A stretch of DNA of 41,613 nucleotides from an uncultured Pseudomonadota bacterium (GTDB lineage: Bacteria > Pseudomonadota > Gammaproteobacteria > Burkholderiales > Usitatibacteraceae): the NCBI GenBank assembly GCA_937898635.1, contig CALEJW010000219.1, positions 1-41,613 on the forward strand. Direction: 5' to 3'. Position numbers and translations under genes: made by a program. This document shows, piece after piece, positions 16,247 through 24,569 of the stretch (within the stretch, counting starts at the first letter, position 1; every line of letters starts with the position of its first letter). The notes under the pieces were generated by a model. It worked only from the letters and a program-made list of their open reading frames with translations, searched no databases and was not told the DNA's origin.

Positions 16247-16687
16247 ATGGTCCGCCGACTCGCCTGGTTTCTCGCCTTCGCCGGCGCGGTGCCCTTCGTC
16301 CTCGCCACCGGGGCCCTCTTCGTCTCCGACGCCTCCAGCGTGCGCGTGCCGGCGATCGCGGCGCTCGTCACCTACGCGGCGGTCATCCTCTCCTTCCTCG
16401 CGGGCATCGAATGGGGGCTCGCGATCCGCGACGAGTCCGGCACCGAGGTCACGCGCGCGATCGCGCTGGGGCTGAGCACCGTCTCCTCGCTCGCGGCGTG
16501 GGCCGTGCTCTGGCTACCCTCCCCCACCTGGCAGGTGGGCACCGCGCTGGGGCTCTTCGCGGCCGCCTGGGCCGCCGACCAGTGGATGGCGGGCCGGGGC
16601 CTGCTGCCGGCGTGGTTCGTGGACCTGCGCACCGCCGTGAGCGCGCTGGTGGTCGCGATCCTCGCGCTCGCCCTCGTCCGCCTCTAG
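16247..16687 (+). CDS. DUF3429-family membrane protein
   Basis: 146-residue protein with about four or five membrane helices (roughly 5-27, 34-55, 70-92, 97-112, 126-144). The segment AVILSFLAGIEWGLAI matches the conserved helix of DUF3429, whose members typically carry FLGGIHWGLA. Function is unknown. The ATG follows the Bug receptor by 11 bp. Its TAG stop overlaps the stop of the opposite-strand peptidase gene in a shared CTAG. Confidence 0.8.
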   Translation: MVRRLAWFLAFAGAVPFVLATGALFVSDASSVRVPAIAALVTYAAVILSFLAGIEWGLAIRDESGTEVTRAIALGLSTVSSLAAWAVLWLPSPTWQVGTALGLFAAAWAADQWMAGRGLLPAWFVDLRTAVSALVVAILALALVRL

Positions 16688-18702
16688 GCGCGGCCCGGCC
16701 TCGCCTTCCTTCGCGCGGCCTTTCGCGGCCGGCCCGCGTGGCGCTCGAGCCAGGCGAAGAACTCGCGGTACCAGAGGCGCGAGTTCTGGGGCTTGAGGAT
16801 CCAGTGGTTCTCGTCGGGGAAGAACACGAGGCGCGCGGGCACGCCCTTGGCCTTGAGGGTGTTGTAGTAGGCGAGCCCCTGCGCGTCGGGCACGCGGTAG
16901 TCGAGCAGGCCGTGGATCACGAGGGTCGGCGTCTTCATGCGCTTCACGCGCGCGCGCGGGTTCTGCCGGTCCACGCGGGCCGCATCGTCCCAGTAGTACG
17001 CGCCGAGCTCCTTGGGCGCCCAGTACCAGGCGTCGTCGGCGAACATCGCCACCCAGTCGAAGCAGCCCGCGTGGCACACGTAGGCGCGATAGCGGTCCGT
17101 GTGCCCGTTCATCCAGGCCACCATGTAGCCGCCATAGCTCCCGCCCGCGGCGGCGAGGCGCCGGCGGTCGATGTAGCCCTCGCGCAGCATGAGGTCGGTG
17201 CCGGCCTCCACGTCGGCGAGCTCCCGCTTGCCCCACTCGCCGTCGATCGACTCGAGGAAGCGCTGCCCGAAGGACGAGGAGCCGTGGAAGTTCACGCAGA
17301 CGACCACGTAGCCCTGGGCGGCGAACACGTGGTTGTTCCAGCGGAAGTGGAAGTTGTCCCCCCAGATCCCGTGCGGGCCGCCGTGGATGTTGTGCAGGAG
17401 CGGCCAGGATTTCCCCGGGTCGAAATCCGGCGGGTAGATCGCCCACATCTGCACCTTCTCGCCGTTCCAGCCGCGCACCTCGAACTCGCGCACCTCGCCC
17501 AGGCGCACGCCGGCCATGATCTCGTCGTTGAAGCGGTCGAGGCGCCGCTCGCCACGCTCCGGCGTCGTCGCGAAGACGGCCGGCGGCGTGCTCATGGTGT
17601 TGCGCACGAAGGCGAGCGCCCCGCCTGCGACCGCGAAGTCCGAGACGGTCCCGCCCTGCGCCGCGACCTCGGGCGCCTTCGCGCCGAGGCGCCAGCGGAA
17701 GGCGTGGGTGCGCGCCCGGTCCTCGGCGAGGAAGACGAGGCTCTCCGAGCCCTTCTCCCAGGCGAGCGGCGCGTTGGCGCTGCGGTCCCACGCCCACGGC
17801 AGGTGCGTCACCCGGCCCGAGGCGCGCGCCAGGAGCGCGATGCGCGACTCGGCCACCGCGCTGCGGCGCAGGTTTCGCGTGAGGAAGGCGATCCGCGATC
17901 CGTCGGGCGAGTAGCTCGGGCTCTCGTGGCTCAGGCGCGAGCCGGCCGTGAGCGTGCGGAAGCGCCGGCCGCGAAGGTCCAGCGCGACGAGGTGGTACTC
18001 GTGGTCGAAGCGCTTCTCCCCGGCCGGGTCGAAGGTGAAGGCGATCTCCCGCCCGTCGGGCGAGATGTCGTAGTGGTGGGCCGCGGGGTCGTCGCCGGGA
18101 AGCTCGTAGGCCGTGTTCGCGAAGAGGTCCGTGATGCGCCCCGTGCCGGTGTCCACGACGAAGAGCCGCGGCACGCGCCCGTCCGAGAGCCAGTGGTCCC
18201 AGTAGCGGTAGGCCTGGTGCTCGACCACGTGGGCCTTCACCTTGTCGTCCTTGCGCGCCTTGCAGCGCGCCTCGAGCGCCTTGTATCCGATCGCATCGGG
18301 CCAGACCCAGGAGATGAAGGCCACGCGGCGCGAATCGGGGAACCACTTGATGCCGGAGACCCCCGTGGGCATGCGCGTGGCGCGCCGGGCCTCGCCCCCG
18401 TCGGGCGCGATGAGCCAGAGCTGCGCTTCCTCGTCCTTGTCGCGCTTGGCGACGAAGGCGATCCGCGATCCGTCGGGCGACCAGCGCGGCTCGCCGTCCT
18501 TCTCGCCGGCTTCCGTGAGCGGCCGCGGCTCGCCCCCGAACGTGGAGAGGAGCCAGAGCTTGGTAGCGCCCTTGTTCTCCTCCATGTCGAAGGTGGTGAC
18601 GGATACGCAGGCCTGCGCGCCGTCGGGTGAGAGGGAGGGCTGCGCGGGACGCGCGAGCCGCCAGAGGTCTTCGGCGAGGAGCCGTCGGTTTCGGGTAGGC
18701 AT
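16684..18702 (-). CDS. S9-family prolyl oligopeptidase-like serine peptidase
   Basis: 672-residue serine peptidase of the DPP/acylaminoacyl-peptidase type. The N-terminal beta-propeller (about 1-400) shows repeated blade motifs such as RWSPDGSRIAFVAKRD, YDISPDGREIAFTFD and SYSPDGSRIAFLTRN. The C-terminal alpha/beta hydrolase (about 410-672) has nucleophile Ser522 in GGSYGGYM, Asp601 in HGLLDYRVP and His633 in DENHWILKP, so it should be active. No signal peptide is seen, so it is probably cytoplasmic. A basic tail (RKAARRKARPGRA) ends the protein. ATG 18702 is chosen because TAGAAT ends 8 nt upstream and the frame further upstream is antisense to gcdH. There is no Shine-Dalgarno. Confidence 0.93.
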   Translation of the reverse strand: MPTRNRRLLAEDLWRLARPAQPSLSPDGAQACVSVTTFDMEENKGATKLWLLSTFGGEPRPLTEAGEKDGEPRWSPDGSRIAFVAKRDKDEEAQLWLIAPDGGEARRATRMPTGVSGIKWFPDSRRVAFISWVWPDAIGYKALEARCKARKDDKVKAHVVEHQAYRYWDHWLSDGRVPRLFVVDTGTGRITDLFANTAYELPGDDPAAHHYDISPDGREIAFTFDPAGEKRFDHEYHLVALDLRGRRFRTLTAGSRLSHESPSYSPDGSRIAFLTRNLRRSAVAESRIALLARASGRVTHLPWAWDRSANAPLAWEKGSESLVFLAEDRARTHAFRWRLGAKAPEVAAQGGTVSDFAVAGGALAFVRNTMSTPPAVFATTPERGERRLDRFNDEIMAGVRLGEVREFEVRGWNGEKVQMWAIYPPDFDPGKSWPLLHNIHGGPHGIWGDNFHFRWNNHVFAAQGYVVVCVNFHGSSSFGQRFLESIDGEWGKRELADVEAGTDLMLREGYIDRRRLAAAGGSYGGYMVAWMNGHTDRYRAYVCHAGCFDWVAMFADDAWYWAPKELGAYYWDDAARVDRQNPRARVKRMKTPTLVIHGLLDYRVPDAQGLAYYNTLKAKGVPARLVFFPDENHWILKPQNSRLWYREFFAWLERHAGRPRKAARRKARPGRA

Positions 18703-18710
18703 GGCGGGCG

Positions 18711-18736
18711 ATTCTACCGGGCCGAGGCGGTAGAAT
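18711..18736. promoter_or_regulatory. Back-to-back TAGAAT boxes in a 9-bp inverted repeat
   Basis: ATTCTACCG and CGGTAGAAT flank 8 bp. Each arm holds a TAGAAT -10-like box, one facing the S9 peptidase (8 nt from its ATG) and one facing gcdH (about 24 nt upstream, with GGAG before the ATG). The two divergent promoters would overlap, each -10 lying in the other's -35 region, so they cannot fire together. The symmetry could also serve a dimeric regulator. Confidence 0.5.
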
Positions 18737-18759
18737 GGGCGCCTTCGCGTGGAGACGCC

Positions 18760-19944
<1,185 letters not shown>

Positions 19945-19947
19945 AGC

Positions 19948-19968
19948 GAGGGGCCCGCCGGGCCCCTC
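19948..19968. terminator. GC-rich hairpin between convergent gcdH and DUF1178 genes
   Basis: GAGGGGCCC and GGGCCCCTC around a 3-nt loop give a perfect 9-bp stem starting 4 bases after the gcdH stop and running into the DUF1178 stop codon. Being symmetric, it could end transcripts from both sides. There is no T-run, so strict Rho-independent action is uncertain. Confidence 0.55.
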
Positions 19969-20401
19969 AGTGCAGGTTCTCGTCGAGGGCGAGTCCCGCG
20001 GGGAGCGCGACCGCCTCGATGCCCTCGTCCTGGAGTTCCCCGGCTTCTTCCGCCGTCACCCGGCCGCGGATGCCGCGCCGGGCTTCCTCGCCGTAGTGCA
20101 TGCGCCGCGCGTGCTCCGGGAACTGCCGTCCCACGTCCACCGTGTGCGCGGCGACGTGGGCCCGGAGCGCCGCCATCGCGGCGGCAAGATCGGGCCGCGG
20201 CGCCTGCGCGACCGGCATCGGGGAACTCTCCCGCACGCCGGTGTTCACGTAGGGCGCGGACGGAAGCCGCGTCACGCTGCGGTTGTCGCACAGCGGGCAC
20301 GAGATCTCGCCGCCGGCCTGCTGGCGGTCGAAGTCCTCCATCGAGGCGAACCAGCCCTCGAAGTCGTGGCCGCCGGCGCAGTTGAGGCGATAGACCTTCA
20401 T
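19967..20401 (-). CDS. DUF1178-family small protein
   Basis: 144-residue protein of unknown function. The N-terminus MKVYRLNCAGGHDFEGWF, then ISCPLCDNRSVTRLPSAPYVNTG, is the DUF1178 pattern: a probable zinc-ribbon-like Cys set (one Cys at residue 8 and CPLC near 36-39; a fourth Cys is not seen). The C-terminal half (EHARRMHYGEEARRGIRGRVTAEEA... LP) is also family-typical. It is the last gene of the malonyl-CoA block, 31 bp after malonyl-CoA decarboxylase, but DUF1178 genes are also found elsewhere, so a metabolic link is only positional. Confidence 0.85.
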   Translation of the reverse strand: MKVYRLNCAGGHDFEGWFASMEDFDRQQAGGEISCPLCDNRSVTRLPSAPYVNTGVRESSPMPVAQAPRPDLAAAMAALRAHVAAHTVDVGRQFPEHARRMHYGEEARRGIRGRVTAEEAGELQDEGIEAVALPAGLALDENLH

Positions 20402-20432
20402 GGACTCGACCTTGGGGCGGCGCGGGGCGCTT

Positions 20433-21764
20433 TCAAGCCGGGTTCCCGGCGGGCGAGTCGCGTCCCTGGAGGTCGGCGAGCCGGGCGAGGCGCTCGATGG
20501 CGGGCGAGCAGGCGACCACGTGCCGGTTCACGTAGCTCTCGTGGTTGCGCTCCACGTCGTCCAGCGCGTAGACGTAGTTCACCATCATGCCGAGCGACTG
20601 GCGAAGTCCCTTCGGGGAAGTGTCGGCCAGCCAGTTGATGCGCTCCAGGCGGGCGCCGTTGCCGAGGTGGAAGCGGGCGACGGGATCGAGCGCGTGGCCG
20701 TCCTCCCACTGGTGCACGAGGTACTGCGCCGCGAGCGCCTCGAGGGGCTCGCGAAGCTCCTCGCCCGCGGGGCGCGCGGGTTCGGCCTGGGCGGCGAAGC
20801 GGATCGGCGGCGCGCCCGCGAGGCCGGCCTCGGCCGGCTGGTGGCGCAGCCACGCGCGGAACCCGGGCATCGGCGAAAGGGTCGCGAACTGGCGCAGGTT
20901 GGGCAGCTCCTCGTGGAGGTCCTGCGCGACCTGCTTGATGAGGAAGTTCCCGAAGGAGATTCCCTTGAGACCCGGCTGGCAGCTCGTGATCGAGTAGAAC
21001 ACCGCGCAACGGGCCTTGCGGGGGTCGCCGACCGCGCTTTCCATGGACAGGATGGGGGCGACCGCCGAGGGCAGCTCGTCCACGAAGGCCACCTCGACGA
21101 ACACCAGCGGCTCGCCCGGCAGCGCCGGATGGAAGAAGGCGAAGCAGCGCCGGTCGCGCTCCAGGCGGCGCTTCAGGTCCGGGAAGCCCTGGATCTCGTG
21201 GACGGCCTCGTAGCTGATGAGCTTCTCCAGGATCGCCGCCGGCGTGCCCCAGTCGATGCGCCGCAGCTCGAGGAATCCCCGGTTGAACCACGAGCCCAGG
21301 AGATGCGTGAGGTCGTCGTCGACGGCCGCGAGATGCGGGTTCGCGGCGAGCGCCTCGAGCAACACGCGGCGAAGCCCCACGAGCGTCGCGGTGCCGTTGG
21401 GCGCCGTGTTCATGCGCCGGAACACTTCCTGGCGCGGGGGCTCGGTGACCCGCTGCAGGCGCGCAAGCGTGGGGGGCGAGGGATCCTGGCGGTAGGCCTG
21501 CGCCGCGGCGAGCACCTCGTCGGGGTTCGGGGAGAAGTCGCGGGCGAGGATGTCGAAGAAGAGTCGCCGCCCGTCCTCCTCGAGGCCGTTGTACAGGGCG
21601 ACGGCGCGACGCGCCATCACGGCCCCCGTCGACTCCCCGCGCTCGGAAATGAGGGTCCGCAGGAGCTTCGCCAGGCGAAGCGCCCGGCGCTCGTTGCGGC
21701 TGCGGGCGGCGGCCGCCGTGAAGCTTCCCACGAGCCGGTCGATGATCGCGCGGGTGTTCGGCAC
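20433..21764 (-). CDS. Malonyl-CoA decarboxylase
   Basis: 443-residue enzyme converting malonyl-CoA to acetyl-CoA and CO2. The N-terminal helical domain (about 1-160) is followed by the GNAT-like catalytic domain. Sequence around Ser258-Ile-Thr-Ser261 (FYSITSCQPGLKGISFGNFLIK region) and His366 in FHLGNGARLERINWLAD aligns with the serine and histidine used by known enzymes. No organelle or signal sequence. It starts with GTG one base after the stop of malonyl-CoA synthetase, so the two are made together: malonate is activated and then decarboxylated. Rhizobial matA-matB is the classical example of this pair. Confidence 0.95.
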   Translation of the reverse strand: MPNTRAIIDRLVGSFTAAAARSRNERRALRLAKLLRTLISERGESTGAVMARRAVALYNGLEEDGRRLFFDILARDFSPNPDEVLAAAQAYRQDPSPPTLARLQRVTEPPRQEVFRRMNTAPNGTATLVGLRRVLLEALAANPHLAAVDDDLTHLLGSWFNRGFLELRRIDWGTPAAILEKLISYEAVHEIQGFPDLKRRLERDRRCFAFFHPALPGEPLVFVEVAFVDELPSAVAPILSMESAVGDPRKARCAVFYSITSCQPGLKGISFGNFLIKQVAQDLHEELPNLRQFATLSPMPGFRAWLRHQPAEAGLAGAPPIRFAAQAEPARPAGEELREPLEALAAQYLVHQWEDGHALDPVARFHLGNGARLERINWLADTSPKGLRQSLGMMVNYVYALDDVERNHESYVNRHVVACSPAIERLARLADLQGRDSPAGNPA

Positions 21765-21765
21765 G

Positions 21766-23283
21766 CTAGGCTCCCGGCGCGGAATAGCGATCGCGCAGCA
21801 CGTTCTTCTGGACCTTTCCCATGGTGTTCCTCGGCAGCTCCTTCACGATGAAGACACGCTTGGGCACCTTGAAGTTCGCCAGCCGCGACCTGAGCCAGGC
21901 GATCACCTCGGTCTCCGAGGGCGCCGCGCTCCCGCCACGGGCCACGACCACCGCGGTCACCGCCTCCCCGAAATCCGGGTGCGGCACCCCGATCACGGCG
22001 GACTCGGCCACGGCCGGCAGCTCGTCGATGGCGAGCTCGACCTCCTTGGGATAGACGTTGTAGCCGCCGGTGATGATGAGGTCCTTGGAGCGCCCGACGA
22101 TCGAGAGGTAGCCGTCGGCCGAGAAGGAACCCACGTCGCCGGTGCGGAAGTAGCCGTCCCCGGTGAACTCCTCGCGCGTCTTCTCCGGCATGCGCCAGTA
22201 GCCCGGCAGCACGTTGTCGCCCTTCACCTGGATGTTGCCGATCTCCCCCGTGGCGCACGGCCGCCCCGCATCGTCCACGACCCGCACGCTCGTGCCCGGC
22301 AACGGCAGGCCCACGGTGCCCGGACGCCGCGGGCCGTCCACGGGGTTCGAGGTGAGCATCCCCGTCTCCGTCATGCCGTAGCGCTCGACGATCCGGTGGC
22401 CCGTGCGCGACTCGAATTGCGTGTGCGTCTCGGCCAGGAGCGGCGCCGAGCCCGAGACGAAGAGACGCATGCGCGCGCAGGCGCCCCGGTCGAGCCCCTC
22501 CTCGCCCAGCAGGCGCGTGTAGAAGGTCGGCACCCCCATGAAGACGGTGCTGCGCGCGAAGTCGGCGATCGCCCGGCGCGCGTCGAAGCGCGGGTGGAAG
22601 CGCATCGCCGTGCCGTTCATCAGCACGCAATGGCAGGCCACGAAGAGGCCGTGCACGTGGAAGAGCGGCAGCATGTGCACCAGGACGTCGTCCGGGGCGA
22701 AGCGCCAGTACGCGTGCAGCACCCGGGCGTTGGAGGCGAGGTTGCGGTGGGTGATCATCGCCCCCTTCGAGCGCCCGGTCGTGCCGGAGGTGTAGAGGAT
22801 CGCGGCGAGGTCGTCGGCCCGCCGGGGCACGGTGTCGAAGCGCGGGGAAGCGCCGCGCGCGGCCTCGACGAGGCTGCCCGCGCCGTGCTCGTCGAGGGTG
22901 AACACGTGCCGGATGCCGCGCTTGCCGGCAAGCGGGCCGAGCCAGGGGAGCGAGCGCGGCTGGGCGACGACCGCGCCGGGCTCGGCGTTCTCGAGGAAGT
23001 AGGCGACCTCGCCCTCCTGGTAGGCGCTGTTGAGCGGCAGGTAGACGAGGCCCGCGCGCAGGCAGGCGAGGTAGAGCAGCAGCGCCTCGGGGGACTTCTC
23101 CACCTGCACGGCGACGCGCTCGCCGGGGGCGAGGCCGAGCCCCGCGAGCAGGCTCGCGAAGCGAGCGCAGGTCTCGAGCGCCTCGGCATAGGAGATCTCG
23201 CGGCCGTCGTCGAGGACGAGGAGCGGGCGCCCGCGGTCGGCGGGAAAGCGCGATTCGAAGAGCGTATAGAGGTTCTCGTCCAT
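21766..23283 (-). CDS. matB: Malonyl-CoA synthetase
   Basis: 505-residue ANL-superfamily ligase forming malonyl-CoA from malonate, CoA and ATP. Motifs: ATP-binding loop YTSGTTGRSKGAMITHRNL, VERYGMTETGML, GDVGSFSADGYLSIVGRSKD and the C-terminal catalytic lysine segment LPRNTMGKVQKNVLR. The stretches ERVAVQVEKSPEALLLYLACLRAG and YLPLNSAYQEGEVAYFLENAEP are strongly MatB-like. The ATG at 23283 (MDENLYTLFE) matches MatB N-termini; ATG 23298 would add five residues. It lies 32 bp after the fused carboxyltransferase gene and one base before malonyl-CoA decarboxylase. Confidence 0.93.
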   Translation of the reverse strand: MDENLYTLFESRFPADRGRPLLVLDDGREISYAEALETCARFASLLAGLGLAPGERVAVQVEKSPEALLLYLACLRAGLVYLPLNSAYQEGEVAYFLENAEPGAVVAQPRSLPWLGPLAGKRGIRHVFTLDEHGAGSLVEAARGASPRFDTVPRRADDLAAILYTSGTTGRSKGAMITHRNLASNARVLHAYWRFAPDDVLVHMLPLFHVHGLFVACHCVLMNGTAMRFHPRFDARRAIADFARSTVFMGVPTFYTRLLGEEGLDRGACARMRLFVSGSAPLLAETHTQFESRTGHRIVERYGMTETGMLTSNPVDGPRRPGTVGLPLPGTSVRVVDDAGRPCATGEIGNIQVKGDNVLPGYWRMPEKTREEFTGDGYFRTGDVGSFSADGYLSIVGRSKDLIITGGYNVYPKEVELAIDELPAVAESAVIGVPHPDFGEAVTAVVVARGGSAAPSETEVIAWLRSRLANFKVPKRVFIVKELPRNTMGKVQKNVLRDRYSAPGA

Positions 23284-23315
23284 GTCCGTCGATTCCATCG
23301 GCCCCGACCGCCGCG

Positions 23316-24569
23316 CTAGGACACCAGTCCCAGCTTGCGTTCCTCGTCCGCGACACCCGCCTCGCGGTATTCCGCGATGTCCGCCACCGCGTCGCGGGCA
23401 GCGCCCAGTATGCTCGCGACGGCGGCGCCCGGCAGGACCTGGATGTCGGCGCCGTGGACCACCGCCACCCGCGTGGCAGGCGCGGCGAGCGCCACGTAGA
23501 CGCCGCCGCCCGCACGGTCGAGGATCGTGAGCTGGACGTGGGCACCCGCCGCGGCGAGCGCGGCGAGCGCCACGCCCATGTCCACGACGAATTCCGTGAG
23601 CACGGCCTTCTCGTCCTCCAGCCGCGCGGCGTGGGATTCGCAATCGAGCAGGACCTCCACCCGCCGCGGCGCCTGGATCGACAGCCGCCAGGCGGCCTGC
23701 GCGAACCGCCACGCGCGCTCCGCCCCCACTGCAGTGCGCGAGAGCAGCCCGAGCACCGGCACCGCCGCGCCCTCGAGCGTCGCCTCGCCGGTGACCACGC
23801 CATCCTGCTCCTCGACGCGGTATCCCTGCGGATACAGCCGCTCGAGCTCCTTGCGGCGAAGGGGTTCCGGCTGGCGCGGGGTGAGCCCCTTTTCCAGCCT
23901 CGCGAGCAGCGCCTCGTGGCGCTCGTGATAGGGCGCGAAGGTGGGCGCGCGGGCCGCGAGGGCCTCGCGAAGCCATTGCGCGAGGTCCGTATCCGCGGAC
24001 CAGACCCGGTTGTCCGCGCACGTCTTCGCGCGGGAGGCCGCCCCGATCGTGGCCTCGGCGATGGCGCGGAACACCTCGTCGAGGGCGTTCGCGCCGGCAC
24101 CTTGCGCGAGGATCGACGGGCCCGACATGGCGAGCTGCGTGCCGGGACTGAAGAGGCGCCGCGTCCCGAGGTGCGCGAGCATGCTCGCCCCGCCGTAGCA
24201 GTTGCGCCCGAGCAGCACCGCGATCGGCGCGCCCGCCACCCGCGCGGCGAGGCCCTCGCGAAAGAGCCGCCGGAAGGCGCCGAGCGCCACCAGGCCCTCC
24301 GACACGCGCGCCCCCGCCGAGTCGAGGTAGAGGACCACGGCGGACTTCTCGCGCGCGGCGATGCCGAAGAGGGGAACCAGCTTCGCCACTTCCGCCTTGC
24401 CGATGGAGCCGCTCGCGATCCGGTTCTCGACCATCGCCACGCGCACCGGGCGTCCGTCGAGCGAGCCCTTGCCGAGCGTGAGGTTTCCGGCGGGAGCGCC
24501 GTGGGCCTCGAAGTCGAGCGCGGCGCGCAGGGCGTCGGCGAGCGTCGCGGGCGCGGGCGCCGCGCTCAT
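23316..24569 (-). CDS. Single-chain malonate decarboxylase beta/gamma-like carboxyltransferase
   Basis: 417-residue crotonase-fold protein that I do not recognise as a characterised enzyme. The first half (about 1-215) resembles MdcD, the beta subunit of biotin-independent malonate decarboxylase: VVLYLDSAGARVSEGLVALG, LLGRNCYGGASMLAHLGTRRLF, LAMSGPSILAQGAGANALDE. The second half (about 255-417) resembles MdcE/gamma: PVLGLLSRTAVGAERAW, RVEVLLDCESHAARLEDE, a Gly-Gly oxyanion-type turn in ILDRAGGGVYVALAAPATRV and VLPGAAVASILG. At 417 residues it is shorter than the two subunits combined. Its ATG overlaps the stop of the YdiJ-like gene (ATGA), so synthesis is coupled. No mdcA, mdcC, mdcB or mdcG is nearby, so it may act on a CoA thioester instead of an ACP thioester. 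That is inference. Confidence 0.75.
   Translation of the reverse strand: MSAAPAPATLADALRAALDFEAHGAPAGNLTLGKGSLDGRPVRVAMVENRIASGSIGKAEVAKLVPLFGIAAREKSAVVLYLDSAGARVSEGLVALGAFRRLFREGLAARVAGAPIAVLLGRNCYGGASMLAHLGTRRLFSPGTQLAMSGPSILAQGAGANALDEVFRAIAEATIGAASRAKTCADNRVWSADTDLAQWLREALAARAPTFAPYHERHEALLARLEKGLTPRQPEPLRRKELERLYPQGYRVEEQDGVVTGEATLEGAAVPVLGLLSRTAVGAERAWRFAQAAWRLSIQAPRRVEVLLDCESHAARLEDEKAVLTEFVVDMGVALAALAAAGAHVQLTILDRAGGGVYVALAAPATRVAVVHGADIQVLPGAAVASILGAARDAVADIAEYREAGVADEERKLGLVS

Noticed and set aside
20437..20452. GCCGGG/CCCGGC hairpin near the malonyl-CoA decarboxylase stop, considered as a terminator.
   Set aside because: Inside the coding sequence, short, without a T-run; such stems are frequent at this GC content.
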